Source of the DNA: Natranaerovirga pectinivora
GTDB lineage: Bacteria; Bacillota; Clostridia; Lachnospirales; DSM-24629
DNA: 64,000 nucleotides
Assembly: GCF_004342165.1 (NCBI RefSeq)
Contig: NZ_SMAL01000001.1
Location: forward strand, 1 to 64,000
Reading direction: 5' to 3'
Part shown: piece after piece, positions 20,501 through 28,084 of the stretch
Layout: every line of letters starts with the position of its first letter
How positions within the stretch are numbered: the first letter of the stretch is position 1
Program-made: the position numbers and the translations under genes
Notes under the pieces: generated by a model
What the model saw: only the letters and a program-made list of their open reading frames with translations
Told to the model about the DNA's origin: nothing
Database searches by the model: none

Positions 20501-21351
20501 ATACACCTGTATATGAGGAAAAGAGAGTAAACATTGGCAATCCTGAAAAAGGGAAGCCACAAGTATTTGTGCCTGTATTCCCAGGAACCAACTGTGAATA
20601 TGACACCTTAAGAGCTTTTGAAAAAGCAGGGGCAAATGTTAAAACCGTCGTATTTAAAAACTTAAACCCAAGTGACATTAGAGAGTCAATTGAAACATTT
20701 ACTAATAGCATAAATGAAAGTCAAATATTAATGATACCTGGTGGCTTTAGTGCTGGGGATGAGCCTGAAGGATCAGGAAAATTCATTGCAACGGTTTTTA
20801 GAAATGAAAAAGTAAAAGAAGCGGTTATGACTTTATTAAATAAAAGAGATGGTTTAGGACTAGGAATTTGTAATGGATTCCAAGCATTAATAAAATTAGG
20901 TTTAGTTCCATATGGTGACATTAGAGATCAAAAAGATGATTCACCAACATTGACTATGAATACAATTGGTAGACATATATCATTAATGGCCAATACTAAA
21001 ATTGTGTCTAATAAATCGCCATGGTTTAGCAATTGTAAAGTAGGAGATATTCATACAATTCCATTATCACATGGTGAAGGAAGATTTGTTGCTAGTAAAG
21101 AGTGGATTGATCAATTATTTAAAAATGGTCAAGTAGCAACACAATATGTTGATTTTGATGGAAAGCCAACAATGAATGAAACGTTTAACCCAAATGGTTC
21201 ATACTATGCAATAGAAGGTATAACAAGTCCAGATGGTAGAATATTAGGTAAAATGGGACACTCAGAAAGAATTGGAACAGGCGTAGCAAAAAATATAATA
21301 GGCAACCAAGATCAAAAGATATTTAAATCTGGTGTAGAATATTTTCTGTAA
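17599..21351 (+). CDS. purL: Phosphoribosylformylglycinamidine synthase, single-chain form
   Basis: PurL catalyses the fourth step of de novo purine synthesis, the ATP- and glutamine-dependent amidation of FGAR. The 1250-residue polypeptide fuses the synthetase and the glutaminase, as in the clostridial single-chain form, rather than using separate PurS, PurQ and PurL. Landmarks are TYWSDHCRHTTF near residue 217, NETHNHPTEIEPFGGAATC near 325, a GGRTGRDGCGGATGSS glycine-rich loop near 452, and the C-terminal amidotransferase with GICNGFQALIKLG (nucleophile C1091) and its SHGEGRF stretch. A GGAGG precedes the ATG. It is monocistronic and followed by a terminator. Confidence 0.96.
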   Translation: MQVKRVYVEKKKDYQILSLELFHQVKEYLEIKSVESIRVLTCYDIENISEDTYNKALVTVFSEPPLDYVYEEFFQIGDDEVAFGVEFLPGQFDQRADSAVQCMKLLNENEEPIIRSSMIYVIKGQVSKEEIEKIKNYCINPVDSREASLEKPTSLVQNFVEPDAVEIIDGFILKEKKEIDALYKSLNLAMTYDDFEHIYNYYKNTEKRNPSITEIRVLDTYWSDHCRHTTFLTELKNVTFEDGFYNAPIRETYESYLKARKTVYKDRAEKDISLMDMALMAMRELRLAGKLEDLEESDEINACSIIVPVEIDGKTEEWLVMFKNETHNHPTEIEPFGGAATCLGGAIRDPLSGRSYVYQAMRVTGAADPTVDIKETLSGKLPQRKITTEAAEGYSSYGNQIGLATGLVSEVYHPNYVAKRMEIGAVIAAAPRKNVIRGKAEPGDMIILLGGRTGRDGCGGATGSSKVHTEESILACGAEVQKGNAPTERKIQRLFRKEEVSQLIKKCNDFGAGGVAVAIGELADGLNINLDLVPKKYEGLDGTELAISESQERMAVVVDRENAEQFIAFAEKENLEAKVVAQVTEEPRLVMTWKNKIIVNLSRAFLDTNGAHQEAEVEVLLPSEKENYFASKDINNVREEWLKTVSDLNVCSQKGMVEHFDSSIGAGSVLMPFGGKYQRTPVQAMVAKVPVLNGETTTATMMSYGFDPALSSWSPYHGAMYAVIDSVAKIVATGGDYKNIRFTFQEYFKRLNNDPKRWGEPFSALLGAYKAQKAFELPSIGGKDSMSGSFNDIDVPPTLVSFAVTTTHIDNIITPELKEADHKLIKVTLIKDNYDLPDFEELKKNYDEIVKLTAGGKVYAAYALGYGGICEAISKMAFGNEIGVTLNEAIAGNRLFEADYGSIILEIDETTLELLNEVSYEVIGTTINEKVIQYNDMIIPLDDVLNKWVETLEEVFPTKSSDNKEILDTPVYEEKRVNIGNPEKGKPQVFVPVFPGTNCEYDTLRAFEKAGANVKTVVFKNLNPSDIRESIETFTNSINESQILMIPGGFSAGDEPEGSGKFIATVFRNEKVKEAVMTLLNKRDGLGLGICNGFQALIKLGLVPYGDIRDQKDDSPTLTMNTIGRHISLMANTKIVSNKSPWFSNCKVGDIHTIPLSHGEGRFVASKEWIDQLFKNGQVATQYVDFDGKPTMNETFNPNGSYYAIEGITSPDGRILGKMGHSERIGTGVAKNIIGNQDQKIFKSGVEYFL

Positions 21352-21378
21352 ATAGTATACAATAGAATATGAACAATT

Positions 21379-21413
21379 AAAAAAGACACTCAATTAAAAA
21401 GAGTGTCTTTTTT
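21379..21413 (+). terminator. purL terminator
   Basis: AAAAAAGACACTC pairs with GAGTGTCTTTTTT, loop of 9 nt. Confidence 0.9.
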
Positions 21414-21521
21414 AATCCAATTAATTTTATGGTTTGTTTTGAAAATAAAATTAATAACGATGATTGTAGGAGAAAATATTAAAGTGCAATAAAATTAATA
21501 GGATTATTCTAGGGGGGGCTT

Positions 21522-22130
21522 ATGAAAAAGAGATTATTATTGATGATTTTTGTAATACTTATTTTATCAAGTTGTTATGGCAGGGGAAATAATAATATTC
21601 AATATAGAGGTCGTACTTATGGGTTAGAGAAAGTGACTAATAATTCGTATGTATTTAAAAGTAGCTCGGGAGGAGGGGCTATTACAATTAATACTTTTGA
21701 TAGATCTTCTTCAATGAAACGGTATGATGTATATATAGGAAGTAATGTATACATTCTAAATGGTGATACAAATAGAATTAATGTCATATACCCGAATGGT
21801 CAAAAAACTTTTGCTATGAGAAATGGTGGTGCTGGTAAGCTTGTTGAGGGTTACCCTTGGCCAATAGATTTTATGCATTTAATTATTAGTTTTGAAGAAA
21901 TGATAAATAGGCCAAAAACAAATAATGAACATTTTTTTTATGGTATTATTTTTATAGGAATAGGGATTTATTCTTATAAAAATCCTGAATTAGGTTGGTA
22001 TCTAAAGCATGGATGGAAATACAGGAATGCAGAACCAAGTGATTTTTATATTGCTGGTATTAAAGTTTTATGTGTTATTTTAGTGCTTATAGGTTTGTTT
22101 TTATTTATTAATGGCTTAGGCATTATTTAG
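21522..22130 (+). CDS. Lipoprotein with C-terminal DUF6199-like segment
   Basis: This 202-residue protein starts with a lipoprotein signal (MKKRLLLMIFVILILSSC, lipobox LSSC). An extracellular beta-rich part follows. The C terminus has two membrane helices around the motif GWYLKHGWKYRNAEPSDFYI (near residue 155). That motif resembles DUF6199, a small two-helix domain of unknown function. It is the first member of a tandem family here: the same C-terminal motif recurs at 22173-22355, 22380-22556 and 22605-23228. The ribosome binding site is AGGGGGG. Function unknown. Confidence 0.65.
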   Translation: MKKRLLLMIFVILILSSCYGRGNNNIQYRGRTYGLEKVTNNSYVFKSSSGGGAITINTFDRSSSMKRYDVYIGSNVYILNGDTNRINVIYPNGQKTFAMRNGGAGKLVEGYPWPIDFMHLIISFEEMINRPKTNNEHFFYGIIFIGIGIYSYKNPELGWYLKHGWKYRNAEPSDFYIAGIKVLCVILVLIGLFLFINGLGII

Positions 22131-22172
22131 ATTTTTTGATGAATCAGTTGTGAAAGTTGGGGTTATTCTTAA

Positions 22173-22355
22173 GGGGTAACTTATGCTAACCCAGTAGCAG
22201 GATTTCAGTGGAATTTCGGCTGGATATATAAAAATGCAGAACCAAGTGATTTGTATATAGAAGTTACTAAATATAGTGGAGTTGCTGTAATAATAATAGG
22301 TATTAATATTTATAGCAGGGATTTTATAAGGTTGTGTAAAGAAATTTTACACTAA
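22173..22355 (+). pseudogene. Truncated DUF6199-like remnant
   Basis: After an in-frame TAA at 22170, an open frame with no start codon encodes FGWIYKNAEPSDLYIEVTK and a following hydrophobic helix. This corresponds to the C-terminal domain of the flanking lipoproteins. The signal peptide and extracellular part are missing and no ribosome binding site precedes the frame, so I read it as a decaying duplicate. Confidence 0.6.
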
Positions 22356-22379
22356 CGTAAAAATAATGGGGGATTATAA

Positions 22380-22556
22380 ATGAAAAAGCTATTGATTTGG
22401 GCAATGTATGCATATCCAGAATTTGGATGGGAATTAAACCATGGATGGAAATATAGGAATGCAGAACCTAGTGACTTTTATATTGAATCCACTAAATTTT
22501 TTGGTGTTTTAACAATGATTGTTTCTACAATACTTATCATCATAGGTCTGTTTTAA
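22380..22556 (+). CDS. Short DUF6199-like protein, probable internal deletion copy
   Basis: This gene encodes 58 residues: MKKLLIWAMYAYPEFGWELN, then HGWKYRNAEPSDFYIE and a terminal membrane helix. The start looks like the signal peptide of the neighbouring lipoproteins joined directly to the C-terminal domain, as if the middle had been lost. A GGGGGA precedes the ATG, so it may still be made. The domain alone occurs as a stand-alone protein elsewhere, so it could be functional. Confidence 0.55.
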   Translation: MKKLLIWAMYAYPEFGWELNHGWKYRNAEPSDFYIESTKFFGVLTMIVSTILIIIGLF

Positions 22557-22604
22557 TAATTAGATTCATTTACATTATAATTAAAATGATAGTTTGAGGT
22601 GCTT

Positions 22605-23228
22605 ATGAAAAAAATAGTTATTTATCTAATATTATTAACAATTTTAATTTCGGGATGTTCTAAAAGGATTCGATCTTTTGAATACAGGGGCGTTAATTAT
22701 AGGTATGAGGAAAAGCTTCATGACGGTACATTGGTATATACGGCGGAAAATGAGAACAAATCACCTATTACCATTAAGCCTGGCCATAATGAGAATTATG
22801 ACCGAATGTATGAAATTCAGATTGAGAATGAAGAGTACACTGTTACTAAAAGAATAAGTGGAAAAATAGATATTAAATATCCAAATGGTCAAGAAGGTTA
22901 TTATCATAGAACTGAAAAGGGGATACAAAGGCAAGGTGTTACAGGGTATGAAACGCCTGATACAATAGTTAGGTTTGTAGTGAAAGATCAAGAAAAATCA
23001 AGAAGAAGTATTATTAAAATTAACTGGCAATTCCTTTTTTATGGATTAATTACAACAGGGGTTGGGTATATAGCTTATGTTTGTCCAGAAATTTTTTGGT
23101 ATTTAAATAGTGGATGGAAATACAAAAATGCAGAACCAAGTGACTTCTATAAAACATTAACGAGCACTTGTGGCATTTTAGGTATGGTTGTTGGAGGATT
23201 AATGTTTATAATAAGTTTTTTTACATAA
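22605..23228 (+). CDS. Lipoprotein with C-terminal DUF6199-like segment, second full copy
   Basis: The 207-residue protein is organised like the 21522 gene: lipobox ISGC after MKKIVIYLILLTILI, an extracellular domain with FEYRGVNYRYEEK (compare IQYRGRTYGLEK in the first copy), KYPNGQEGYYHRTEKG, and a C-terminal two-helix domain with SGWKYKNAEPSDFYKTL. The two full copies are clearly related but well diverged. The role is unknown; the outward-facing lipid-anchored part suggests a cell-surface function. Confidence 0.65.
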   Translation: MKKIVIYLILLTILISGCSKRIRSFEYRGVNYRYEEKLHDGTLVYTAENENKSPITIKPGHNENYDRMYEIQIENEEYTVTKRISGKIDIKYPNGQEGYYHRTEKGIQRQGVTGYETPDTIVRFVVKDQEKSRRSIIKINWQFLFYGLITTGVGYIAYVCPEIFWYLNSGWKYKNAEPSDFYKTLTSTCGILGMVVGGLMFIISFFT

Positions 23229-23287
23229 ATATTGTGGCGCTAAGTTAAATGAATGATACTAGAGGTAAGAAAGAGGTAGGGTGTTAT

Positions 23288-23503
23288 ATGAAAAATTTAA
23301 AAGTATGTCCAAAATGCAATGGTATAGATATAATCAGAATTCCAGGGAAAGCAGGAGCCTATGGAACAGGCAATAATATTATGACAGGATCAACGATATT
23401 TAGTGCAGTAAAGGTAACAAGATATTTATGTTGCGACTGTGGGTATACAGAAGAGTGGATTGATAATAAGGAAGATATAAATAAGCTAAGGAAGAGTTTT
23501 TAG
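23288..23503 (+). CDS. Small zinc-ribbon protein
   Basis: This gene encodes 71 residues with two CxxC knuckles: CPKCNG at residues 6-11 and CCDCGYTEEWI near 52. Between them is a glycine-rich stretch (GKAGAYGTGNNIMTGSTIF). It resembles small nucleic-acid-like zinc ribbons of unknown role that often accompany membrane proteins. The ATG at 23288, preceded by GAGGTAGGG, is preferred to the ATG at 23249. It directly follows the DUF6199-like array and may be part of it. Confidence 0.6.
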   Translation: MKNLKVCPKCNGIDIIRIPGKAGAYGTGNNIMTGSTIFSAVKVTRYLCCDCGYTEEWIDNKEDINKLRKSF

Positions 23504-23535
23504 AATAACCAATAAAATAAAAAAGAATTTCTATC

Positions 23536-23654
23536 TTGACTAAAGCATATTATTAGGATTATAATAATATTAAATAAATTAAGTCATAGTAAATAATAAT
23601 AATAAAAGACAATGGAGTCTTTTTCAGTTTGTTAACTGAAAAGGGCTCTTTTTT
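23536..23654 (+). promoter_or_regulatory. Promoter plus hairpin leader (attenuator-like) before the moa operon
   Basis: TTGACT at 23536-23541 and TATAAT at 23560-23565 are 18 bp apart. About 45 nt after the expected transcript start comes a 13-bp hairpin (23615-23627 with 23636-23648, two G-T wobbles) followed by six T. The gene starts only 30 nt later, so this terminator lies inside the leader of the operon. The bases just before it, GACAATGGAG, resemble those before the hairpins at 26751, 33429 and 59000. Confidence 0.7.
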
Positions 23655-23684
23655 GCTTTCTTTTTATAGAATGGTGTTGATCAC

Positions 23685-24179
23685 ATGTATACAGTAGGTA
23701 TTTTAACAGCAAGTGATAGTGGGTTTAAAGGAATAAGAGAAGATCTAAGTGGATGTTTAATTAAAGAGTTTATGGCTCAAAGAAACTATGAAATTCAATA
23801 TTATAAAGTATTGCCTGATGAGATAGAAGGGCTAAAAGACACAATGATATATCTTTGCGATACGCTAAAAGTAAATTTAATACTGACAACAGGTGGTACT
23901 GGATTTAGTAAAAGAGATGTGACCCCAGAAGCAACAAAAATGGTTATTGAAAAAGAAGCTATGGGAATTAGTGAAGCAATAAGATATTATGGCCTTTTAA
24001 AAACCTCTAGAGCGATGTTATCAAGAGGGGTATCTGGTATAAGAAAAAACACATTAATAGTTAATCTACCTGGTAGTCATAAGGCTGTTAGAGAATCATT
24101 AGATGCCATAATGGACGGATTACACCACGGTTTAGAAATACTAAATGGAGATGTAAAAGAGTGTGGACAAAATAAGTAG
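23685..24179 (+). CDS. mogA: Molybdopterin adenylyltransferase (MogA/MoaB family)
   Basis: This family adenylates molybdopterin to prepare it for metal insertion. The 164-residue protein has the MoCF fold signatures: LTTGGTGFSKRDVTPEAT near residue 66 and an NLPGSHKAVRESLDAI stretch near 127. Bacterial MogA and MoaB are hard to separate by eye; I use mogA because it heads an operon for cofactor synthesis. It is preceded by a leader hairpin and followed closely by moaA. Confidence 0.88.
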   Translation: MYTVGILTASDSGFKGIREDLSGCLIKEFMAQRNYEIQYYKVLPDEIEGLKDTMIYLCDTLKVNLILTTGGTGFSKRDVTPEATKMVIEKEAMGISEAIRYYGLLKTSRAMLSRGVSGIRKNTLIVNLPGSHKAVRESLDAIMDGLHHGLEILNGDVKECGQNK

Positions 24180-24188
24180 GTGATTACT

Positions 24189-25154
24189 ATGAAAGACAGT
24201 TATGGAAGAGAAATCAATTATTTAAGAGTTTCAATAACAAATCGGTGCAATTTGAAATGTCGGTATTGTGTACCAGAAGGAGAAATATTTCAAGAAAAAG
24301 AAAGCAATCTATTAACCTTAGATGAAATGTACTGTATTATAAAAGCTTTTACAAAAGTAGGTATCAATAAAGTTAGAATAACAGGTGGAGAACCTTTAAT
24401 AAGACCAGGAATTATAGAATTTGTAGAAAAGATATCTAAACTAGAAGGCATAAAAGATTTAGCAATGACAACCAATGGTATTCTTCTTAAGAAATATGCA
24501 AAAGACCTAAAAGAAACAGGATTAAGTAGATTAAATATTAGTTTAGATACTTTAAATGCTCAGGATTATACTTCTATAACAGGAGGGGGTCAACTAGAGA
24601 AGGTATTGGATGGGATTAAGGAAGCAAGGGCTGTGGGTTTAGGTCCTATTAAGATCAATACCGTTCTTATAAAAGGGTTTAATGATCATATGATAGAAGA
24701 ATTTGTGGAATGGTCCATAAAAGAAAAAGTTGAACTAAGATTTATTGAGCTAATGCCAATTGGACATGGTATTTCATGGGCAAAGGAAAAGTTCATATCG
24801 GCAGAAACCGTATTAAAGACCGTACCAGACCTTAGAGAAATAAATTCTACAGATAAGTCCTCTCCAGCTCAATACTATGAATTATCCGATGGAAAAGGTA
24901 AAATAGGGTTAATAAAACCTGTATCTTGTAAATTCTGTAATCATTGCAATAGAATACGAGTAACCTCTCAAGGAGATATAAAATTTTGTTTGCTTAATAA
25001 TGATAAGGTTAATATAAAAGACATACTTAGAAATTCTACAGAAATACGTAGAATAGAGGATATTATAGAATATTCAATTATGGAAAAACCAGAGTTTCAC
25101 CAATTAGAAAACAATCAATATATGAAAACCAACATGTATAATATAGGAGGGTGA
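24189..25154 (+). CDS. moaA: GTP 3',8-cyclase MoaA (radical SAM)
   Basis: MoaA performs the first step of molybdenum cofactor synthesis, rearranging GTP with radical SAM chemistry. The 321-residue protein has the SAM cluster motif CNLKCRYC near residue 18, the GGEP motif, and the C-terminal second cluster ligands in [21 protein letters not shown] near residue 242. The GTG at 24180 is possible, but the ATG at 24189 has AGGTGATT before it. MoaC, which completes the step to cyclic pyranopterin, is next. Confidence 0.95.
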   Translation: MKDSYGREINYLRVSITNRCNLKCRYCVPEGEIFQEKESNLLTLDEMYCIIKAFTKVGINKVRITGGEPLIRPGIIEFVEKISKLEGIKDLAMTTNGILLKKYAKDLKETGLSRLNISLDTLNAQDYTSITGGGQLEKVLDGIKEARAVGLGPIKINTVLIKGFNDHMIEEFVEWSIKEKVELRFIELMPIGHGISWAKEKFISAETVLKTVPDLREINSTDKSSPAQYYELSDGKGKIGLIKPVSCKFCNHCNRIRVTSQGDIKFCLLNNDKVNIKDILRNSTEIRRIEDIIEYSIMEKPEFHQLENNQYMKTNMYNIGG

Positions 25155-25156
25155 TA

Positions 25157-25627
25157 ATGATGACATTTACTCATTTTAACAAAGAGGGTAGAGCAAGGAT
25201 GGTAGATGTAAGTGGAAAGGAAGATACAACAAGGGTTGCAATTGCTCAAGGTATTATTCAAATGAAACCGTCCACCATCCAAAGAATAAAAGATGGTTAT
25301 ATAAAGAAAGGTGATGTCCTTTCTGTTGCACAAATTGGGGGCGTAATGGGTGCAAAACAAACAGGACAATTAATCCCTATGTGTCACCCCCTCTTTCTTT
25401 CAGGAGTAGATTTATCTTTTGAATTAAAAGAAGAAGAAATTATTATTGAAGGAAAAGTTAAAACTGTTGGGAAAACAGGTGTTGAGATGGAAGCATTAAC
25501 AGGGGTGTCTATTACAGCTTTAACTATTTATGATATGTGTAAATCAGTTGATAAAGATATGGTGATAAAAGAGGTTAAATTAATAAGTAAAACTGGCGGA
25601 AAATCAGGGGACTACATAAGGAAGTGA
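25157..25627 (+). CDS. moaC: Cyclic pyranopterin monophosphate synthase MoaC
   Basis: MoaC converts the MoaA product to cyclic pyranopterin monophosphate. The protein of about 156 residues keeps the conserved [15 protein letters not shown], the [12 protein letters not shown] segment near residue 70, and the C-terminal [23 protein letters not shown] with the catalytic lysine region. GGAGG at 25145 favours the ATG at 25157, although the ATG at 25160 is also possible. Confidence 0.95.
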   Translation: MMTFTHFNKEGRARMVDVSGKEDTTRVAIAQGIIQMKPSTIQRIKDGYIKKGDVLSVAQIGGVMGAKQTGQLIPMCHPLFLSGVDLSFELKEEEIIIEGKVKTVGKTGVEMEALTGVSITALTIYDMCKSVDKDMVIKEVKLISKTGGKSGDYIRK

Positions 25628-25631
25628 TAAA

Positions 25632-26081
25632 ATGAAGGAAAGAATAGGAAAAGTCATTTCTATTAATTATAGTGATAAGAAAGGCATTTTAAAAACACCC
25701 ACTCATCAAGGCATCTTCAAAGAAAATTTTGGATTGCTAAATGATGCCCATGGGGGAGCACCTATTAGACAAGTAAGTTTACTCGCCAAAGAAAGTATTG
25801 AAAAAATGGAAAAAGAACTTGGTAAAAAATTGCCCCTTGGTAGTTTTGCAGAGAATCTAACCATAGAAGGAATAGAACTATTTACATTGCCCATTGGGAC
25901 CAAAATGATCATTGGTGACACCATACAAGAGGTATCACAAATAGGAAAAAAATGTCATAGTGCTTGTGAAATAGGAAAACAAGTCGGTAAATGTATTATG
26001 CCCATAGAAGGTATATTTACGATTGTCAATAAAGGTGGTACGGTTAAAGTAGGTGATGTTATAACCATTGTAGAGGCATGA
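25632..26081 (+). CDS. MOSC domain protein
   Basis: MOSC domains, related to the C terminus of molybdenum cofactor sulfurases, bind or transfer the cofactor and its sulfur ligand. The 149-residue protein has the GIFKENFGLLNDAHGG entry segment, SFAENLTIEGIE in the middle and the conserved cysteine in CHSACEIGKQVGKCIMPIEG near residue 117. Stand-alone MOSC proteins are common in clostridial molybdenum operons. A role in sulfurating the xanthine dehydrogenase cofactor is an inference from the downstream genes. Confidence 0.88.
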   Translation: MKERIGKVISINYSDKKGILKTPTHQGIFKENFGLLNDAHGGAPIRQVSLLAKESIEKMEKELGKKLPLGSFAENLTIEGIELFTLPIGTKMIIGDTIQEVSQIGKKCHSACEIGKQVGKCIMPIEGIFTIVNKGGTVKVGDVITIVEA

Positions 26082-26095
26082 GAGTAGGTGATGAT

Positions 26096-26677
26096 ATGAA
26101 TTCAGATATAGAAGGTGTTATTCTAGCAGCAGGTTTTTCTAGTCGTGCCAATGCTTTTAAAATGGCTCTTGATTTTGATGGGAAAAGCATCTTACAAAGA
26201 AATATTGAAGTGATGTATCCTTTTTGTAATCGGATCATTGTTGTAGGTGGTTATAAAGTTGAAATCATCAAAGAATTAATAAAAGATTATGATAAAGTAG
26301 AGTTGATATACAACGAAGAATACGAAAAAGGTATGTTCTCATCAGTAAAGGCTGGTATTGCCAAGGTAAAAAGTGCTAGGTTTCTTTTTACACCTGGAGA
26401 TTACCCTTTATTATCCGAAAGAACATATAATTCTTTATTAGAGGTGGATGGAGAAGTTGTTATTCCTATTTATAAAGGACGAAAAGGTCATCCAATAGTC
26501 CTTCATAATAAATTGATTCCTTTAATACTAAAGGAACCAATGGATTCAAACTTAAAAGCCTTTATCCAAAATAGAGAAATTCAATTGGTAAAAGTAGAAG
26601 AAAAAGGAATCTTAATGGATGTTGATACAATAGAGGACTATGAAGCAGCTAAAGCCTATTTTGATAAGAACAATTGA
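26096..26677 (+). CDS. MocA-like molybdenum cofactor nucleotidyltransferase
   Basis: This 193-residue NTP-transferase fold protein has LAAGFSSRANAFKMAL near residue 9 and TPGDYPLLSERTYNSLL near 95. It ends with a metal-binding DVDTIEDYEAA. MocA-type enzymes attach CMP to molybdenum cofactor, giving the dinucleotide form used by xanthine dehydrogenases, whereas MobA attaches GMP. I favour MocA because of the neighbouring hydroxylases. The ATG at 26096 is preferred over 26078 because of its AGGTGATG. Confidence 0.75.
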   Translation: MNSDIEGVILAAGFSSRANAFKMALDFDGKSILQRNIEVMYPFCNRIIVVGGYKVEIIKELIKDYDKVELIYNEEYEKGMFSSVKAGIAKVKSARFLFTPGDYPLLSERTYNSLLEVDGEVVIPIYKGRKGHPIVLHNKLIPLILKEPMDSNLKAFIQNREIQLVKVEEKGILMDVDTIEDYEAAKAYFDKNN

Positions 26678-26681
26678 GTTA

Positions 26682-26797
26682 TTGACAAAGTACATCAAGA
26701 TAAATTATAATGTGATTAAACAAATTTTACTTATACTAAAATATTTGGGGCAAAGAGGTCCTATACCAAAGAAAACCTTTGGCTATAGGATCTTTTT
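26682..26797 (+). promoter_or_regulatory. Promoter plus hairpin leader before the ygeX operon
   Basis: TTGACA at 26682-26687 and TATAAT at 26706-26711 are 18 bp apart. A hairpin follows at 26756-26793: AGGTCCTATA and CCAAAG pair with CTTTGG and TATAGGATCT, with one bulged C, and then T5. The sequence GGGGCAAAGAGG begins it. The gene starts 76 nt later, so this is an attenuator-like terminator within the leader. Confidence 0.72.
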
Positions 26798-26872
26798 GTT
26801 TTTTAGACTTAATGTATTTAAGTATAGCAAAAGGATAATAAAAATTCATTATAAAATTTAGGAGGCGTAAGA

Positions 26873-28069
26873 ATGGATAAGAAAATAAAATGGGTAATGA
26901 ATTCTATTAAGGAAAGTAAAGAAGATAGTAATAATCAGTTGATGAATTCAGAGATAAGTGAGGAAGTTATAAACTATCATAAAAGTTTTGAAGAATATGA
27001 AGTAACGCCTTTAAGGGATTTAAAGCATTTATCTTCATACTTAGGGTTAGGTGGGATTCTTGTAAAAGATGAGTCTTATAGATTCGGTCTTAATGCTTTT
27101 AAAGTACTTGGAGCAGCATATGCTATGGGGAAAACCATTGCAAAAAGGTTGAGTAGATCCATTGATGAATTGCCTTTTTCAGTATTAAAGTTATCAGAAA
27201 TCAAAGAGCAATTAGGAGATATAGCATTTGTTTCAACAACTGATGGGAATCACGGCAGAGGGGTTGCTTGGACAGCCAATCAACTTGGTGTTAAGGCAAG
27301 TATATTCATGCCCAAAGGATCAACACAAAATCGACTGAATCACATACTAGATTTAGGTGCTACAGCAGAAATAAAAGAATTTAACTATGATGACACAGTA
27401 CGTTGGATGGTAGAAGAAGGAAAAACAAAAAATGTAGAAATCATTCAAGATACGGCATGGGAAGGTTATGAAGACGTACCACGTTGGATTATGCAAGGAT
27501 ATTCAACGGTGGCAAAAGAAATATTAGACCAGTTAGAAGGTAAAAATCCAACTCATATATTTTTACAGGCTGGTGTAGGGGCATTTGCAGCAGTAATGAC
27601 ATCTATTTTTGTTGAGGCATACAAAGAAAATACTCCTAAAATAGTTATATTAGAAGCTGACAAAGCAGATTGTTTTTATAGATCCATCTGTGAAAATAAG
27701 GTAACCCCTGTATCAGGTGATCTTAACACTATAATGGCAGGTCTTGCTTGTGGAGAACCCAATCCGTTGGCTTGGGAAATCCTAAGTGTTTATGGGGATA
27801 TGTTTTTATCTGTACCAGATTGGGTAAGTGCAAGAGGGATGCGTATCCTAGGAAATCCTTTGGGATTAGATGAAAAAATTATATCAGGAGAATCAGGGGC
27901 TGTTGGTGTAGGTGTGTTAAGCCTTTTGAATATGGATGAGTATAAAGAATTAAAAGAAGCTCTTGAGATAGATGAGACTTCTGTAGTGTTGAATTTTAGT
28001 ACTGAAGGAGATACAGATGCAAACACATACAGAGAAATTGTTTGGGACGGTAAATATCCTATGGAATAG
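26873..28069 (+). CDS. ygeX: Diaminopropionate ammonia-lyase
   Basis: This fold-type II PLP enzyme converts 2,3-diaminopropionate to pyruvate and two ammonia. The PLP lysine is K77 in FGLNAFKVLGAAYA, the same number as in the E. coli enzyme, and the acidic residue of the TDGNHGRG motif lies at 124. The length (398) is standard. In the purine-degradation clusters described for gut anaerobes this enzyme takes the last nitrogen-releasing step. It starts the operon that continues with ygeY, an amidohydrolase, ssnA and a PreA-like gene. Confidence 0.93.
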   Translation: MDKKIKWVMNSIKESKEDSNNQLMNSEISEEVINYHKSFEEYEVTPLRDLKHLSSYLGLGGILVKDESYRFGLNAFKVLGAAYAMGKTIAKRLSRSIDELPFSVLKLSEIKEQLGDIAFVSTTDGNHGRGVAWTANQLGVKASIFMPKGSTQNRLNHILDLGATAEIKEFNYDDTVRWMVEEGKTKNVEIIQDTAWEGYEDVPRWIMQGYSTVAKEILDQLEGKNPTHIFLQAGVGAFAAVMTSIFVEAYKENTPKIVILEADKADCFYRSICENKVTPVSGDLNTIMAGLACGEPNPLAWEILSVYGDMFLSVPDWVSARGMRILGNPLGLDEKIISGESGAVGVGVLSLLNMDEYKELKEALEIDETSVVLNFSTEGDTDANTYREIVWDGKYPME

Positions 28070-28084
28070 AAAGAAGGGAATGAT

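Noticed and set aside
23566-23660. Moco riboswitch before moaA genes
   Set aside because: The leader is too short (about 80 nt) and I see none of the large multi-helix structure of that class.
26640-26861. Open frame of 73 codons between the mocA-like gene and ygeX
   Set aside because: It runs through the promoter and attenuator hairpin of the ygeX leader, has no ribosome binding site and encodes low-complexity Ile/Lys-rich text.
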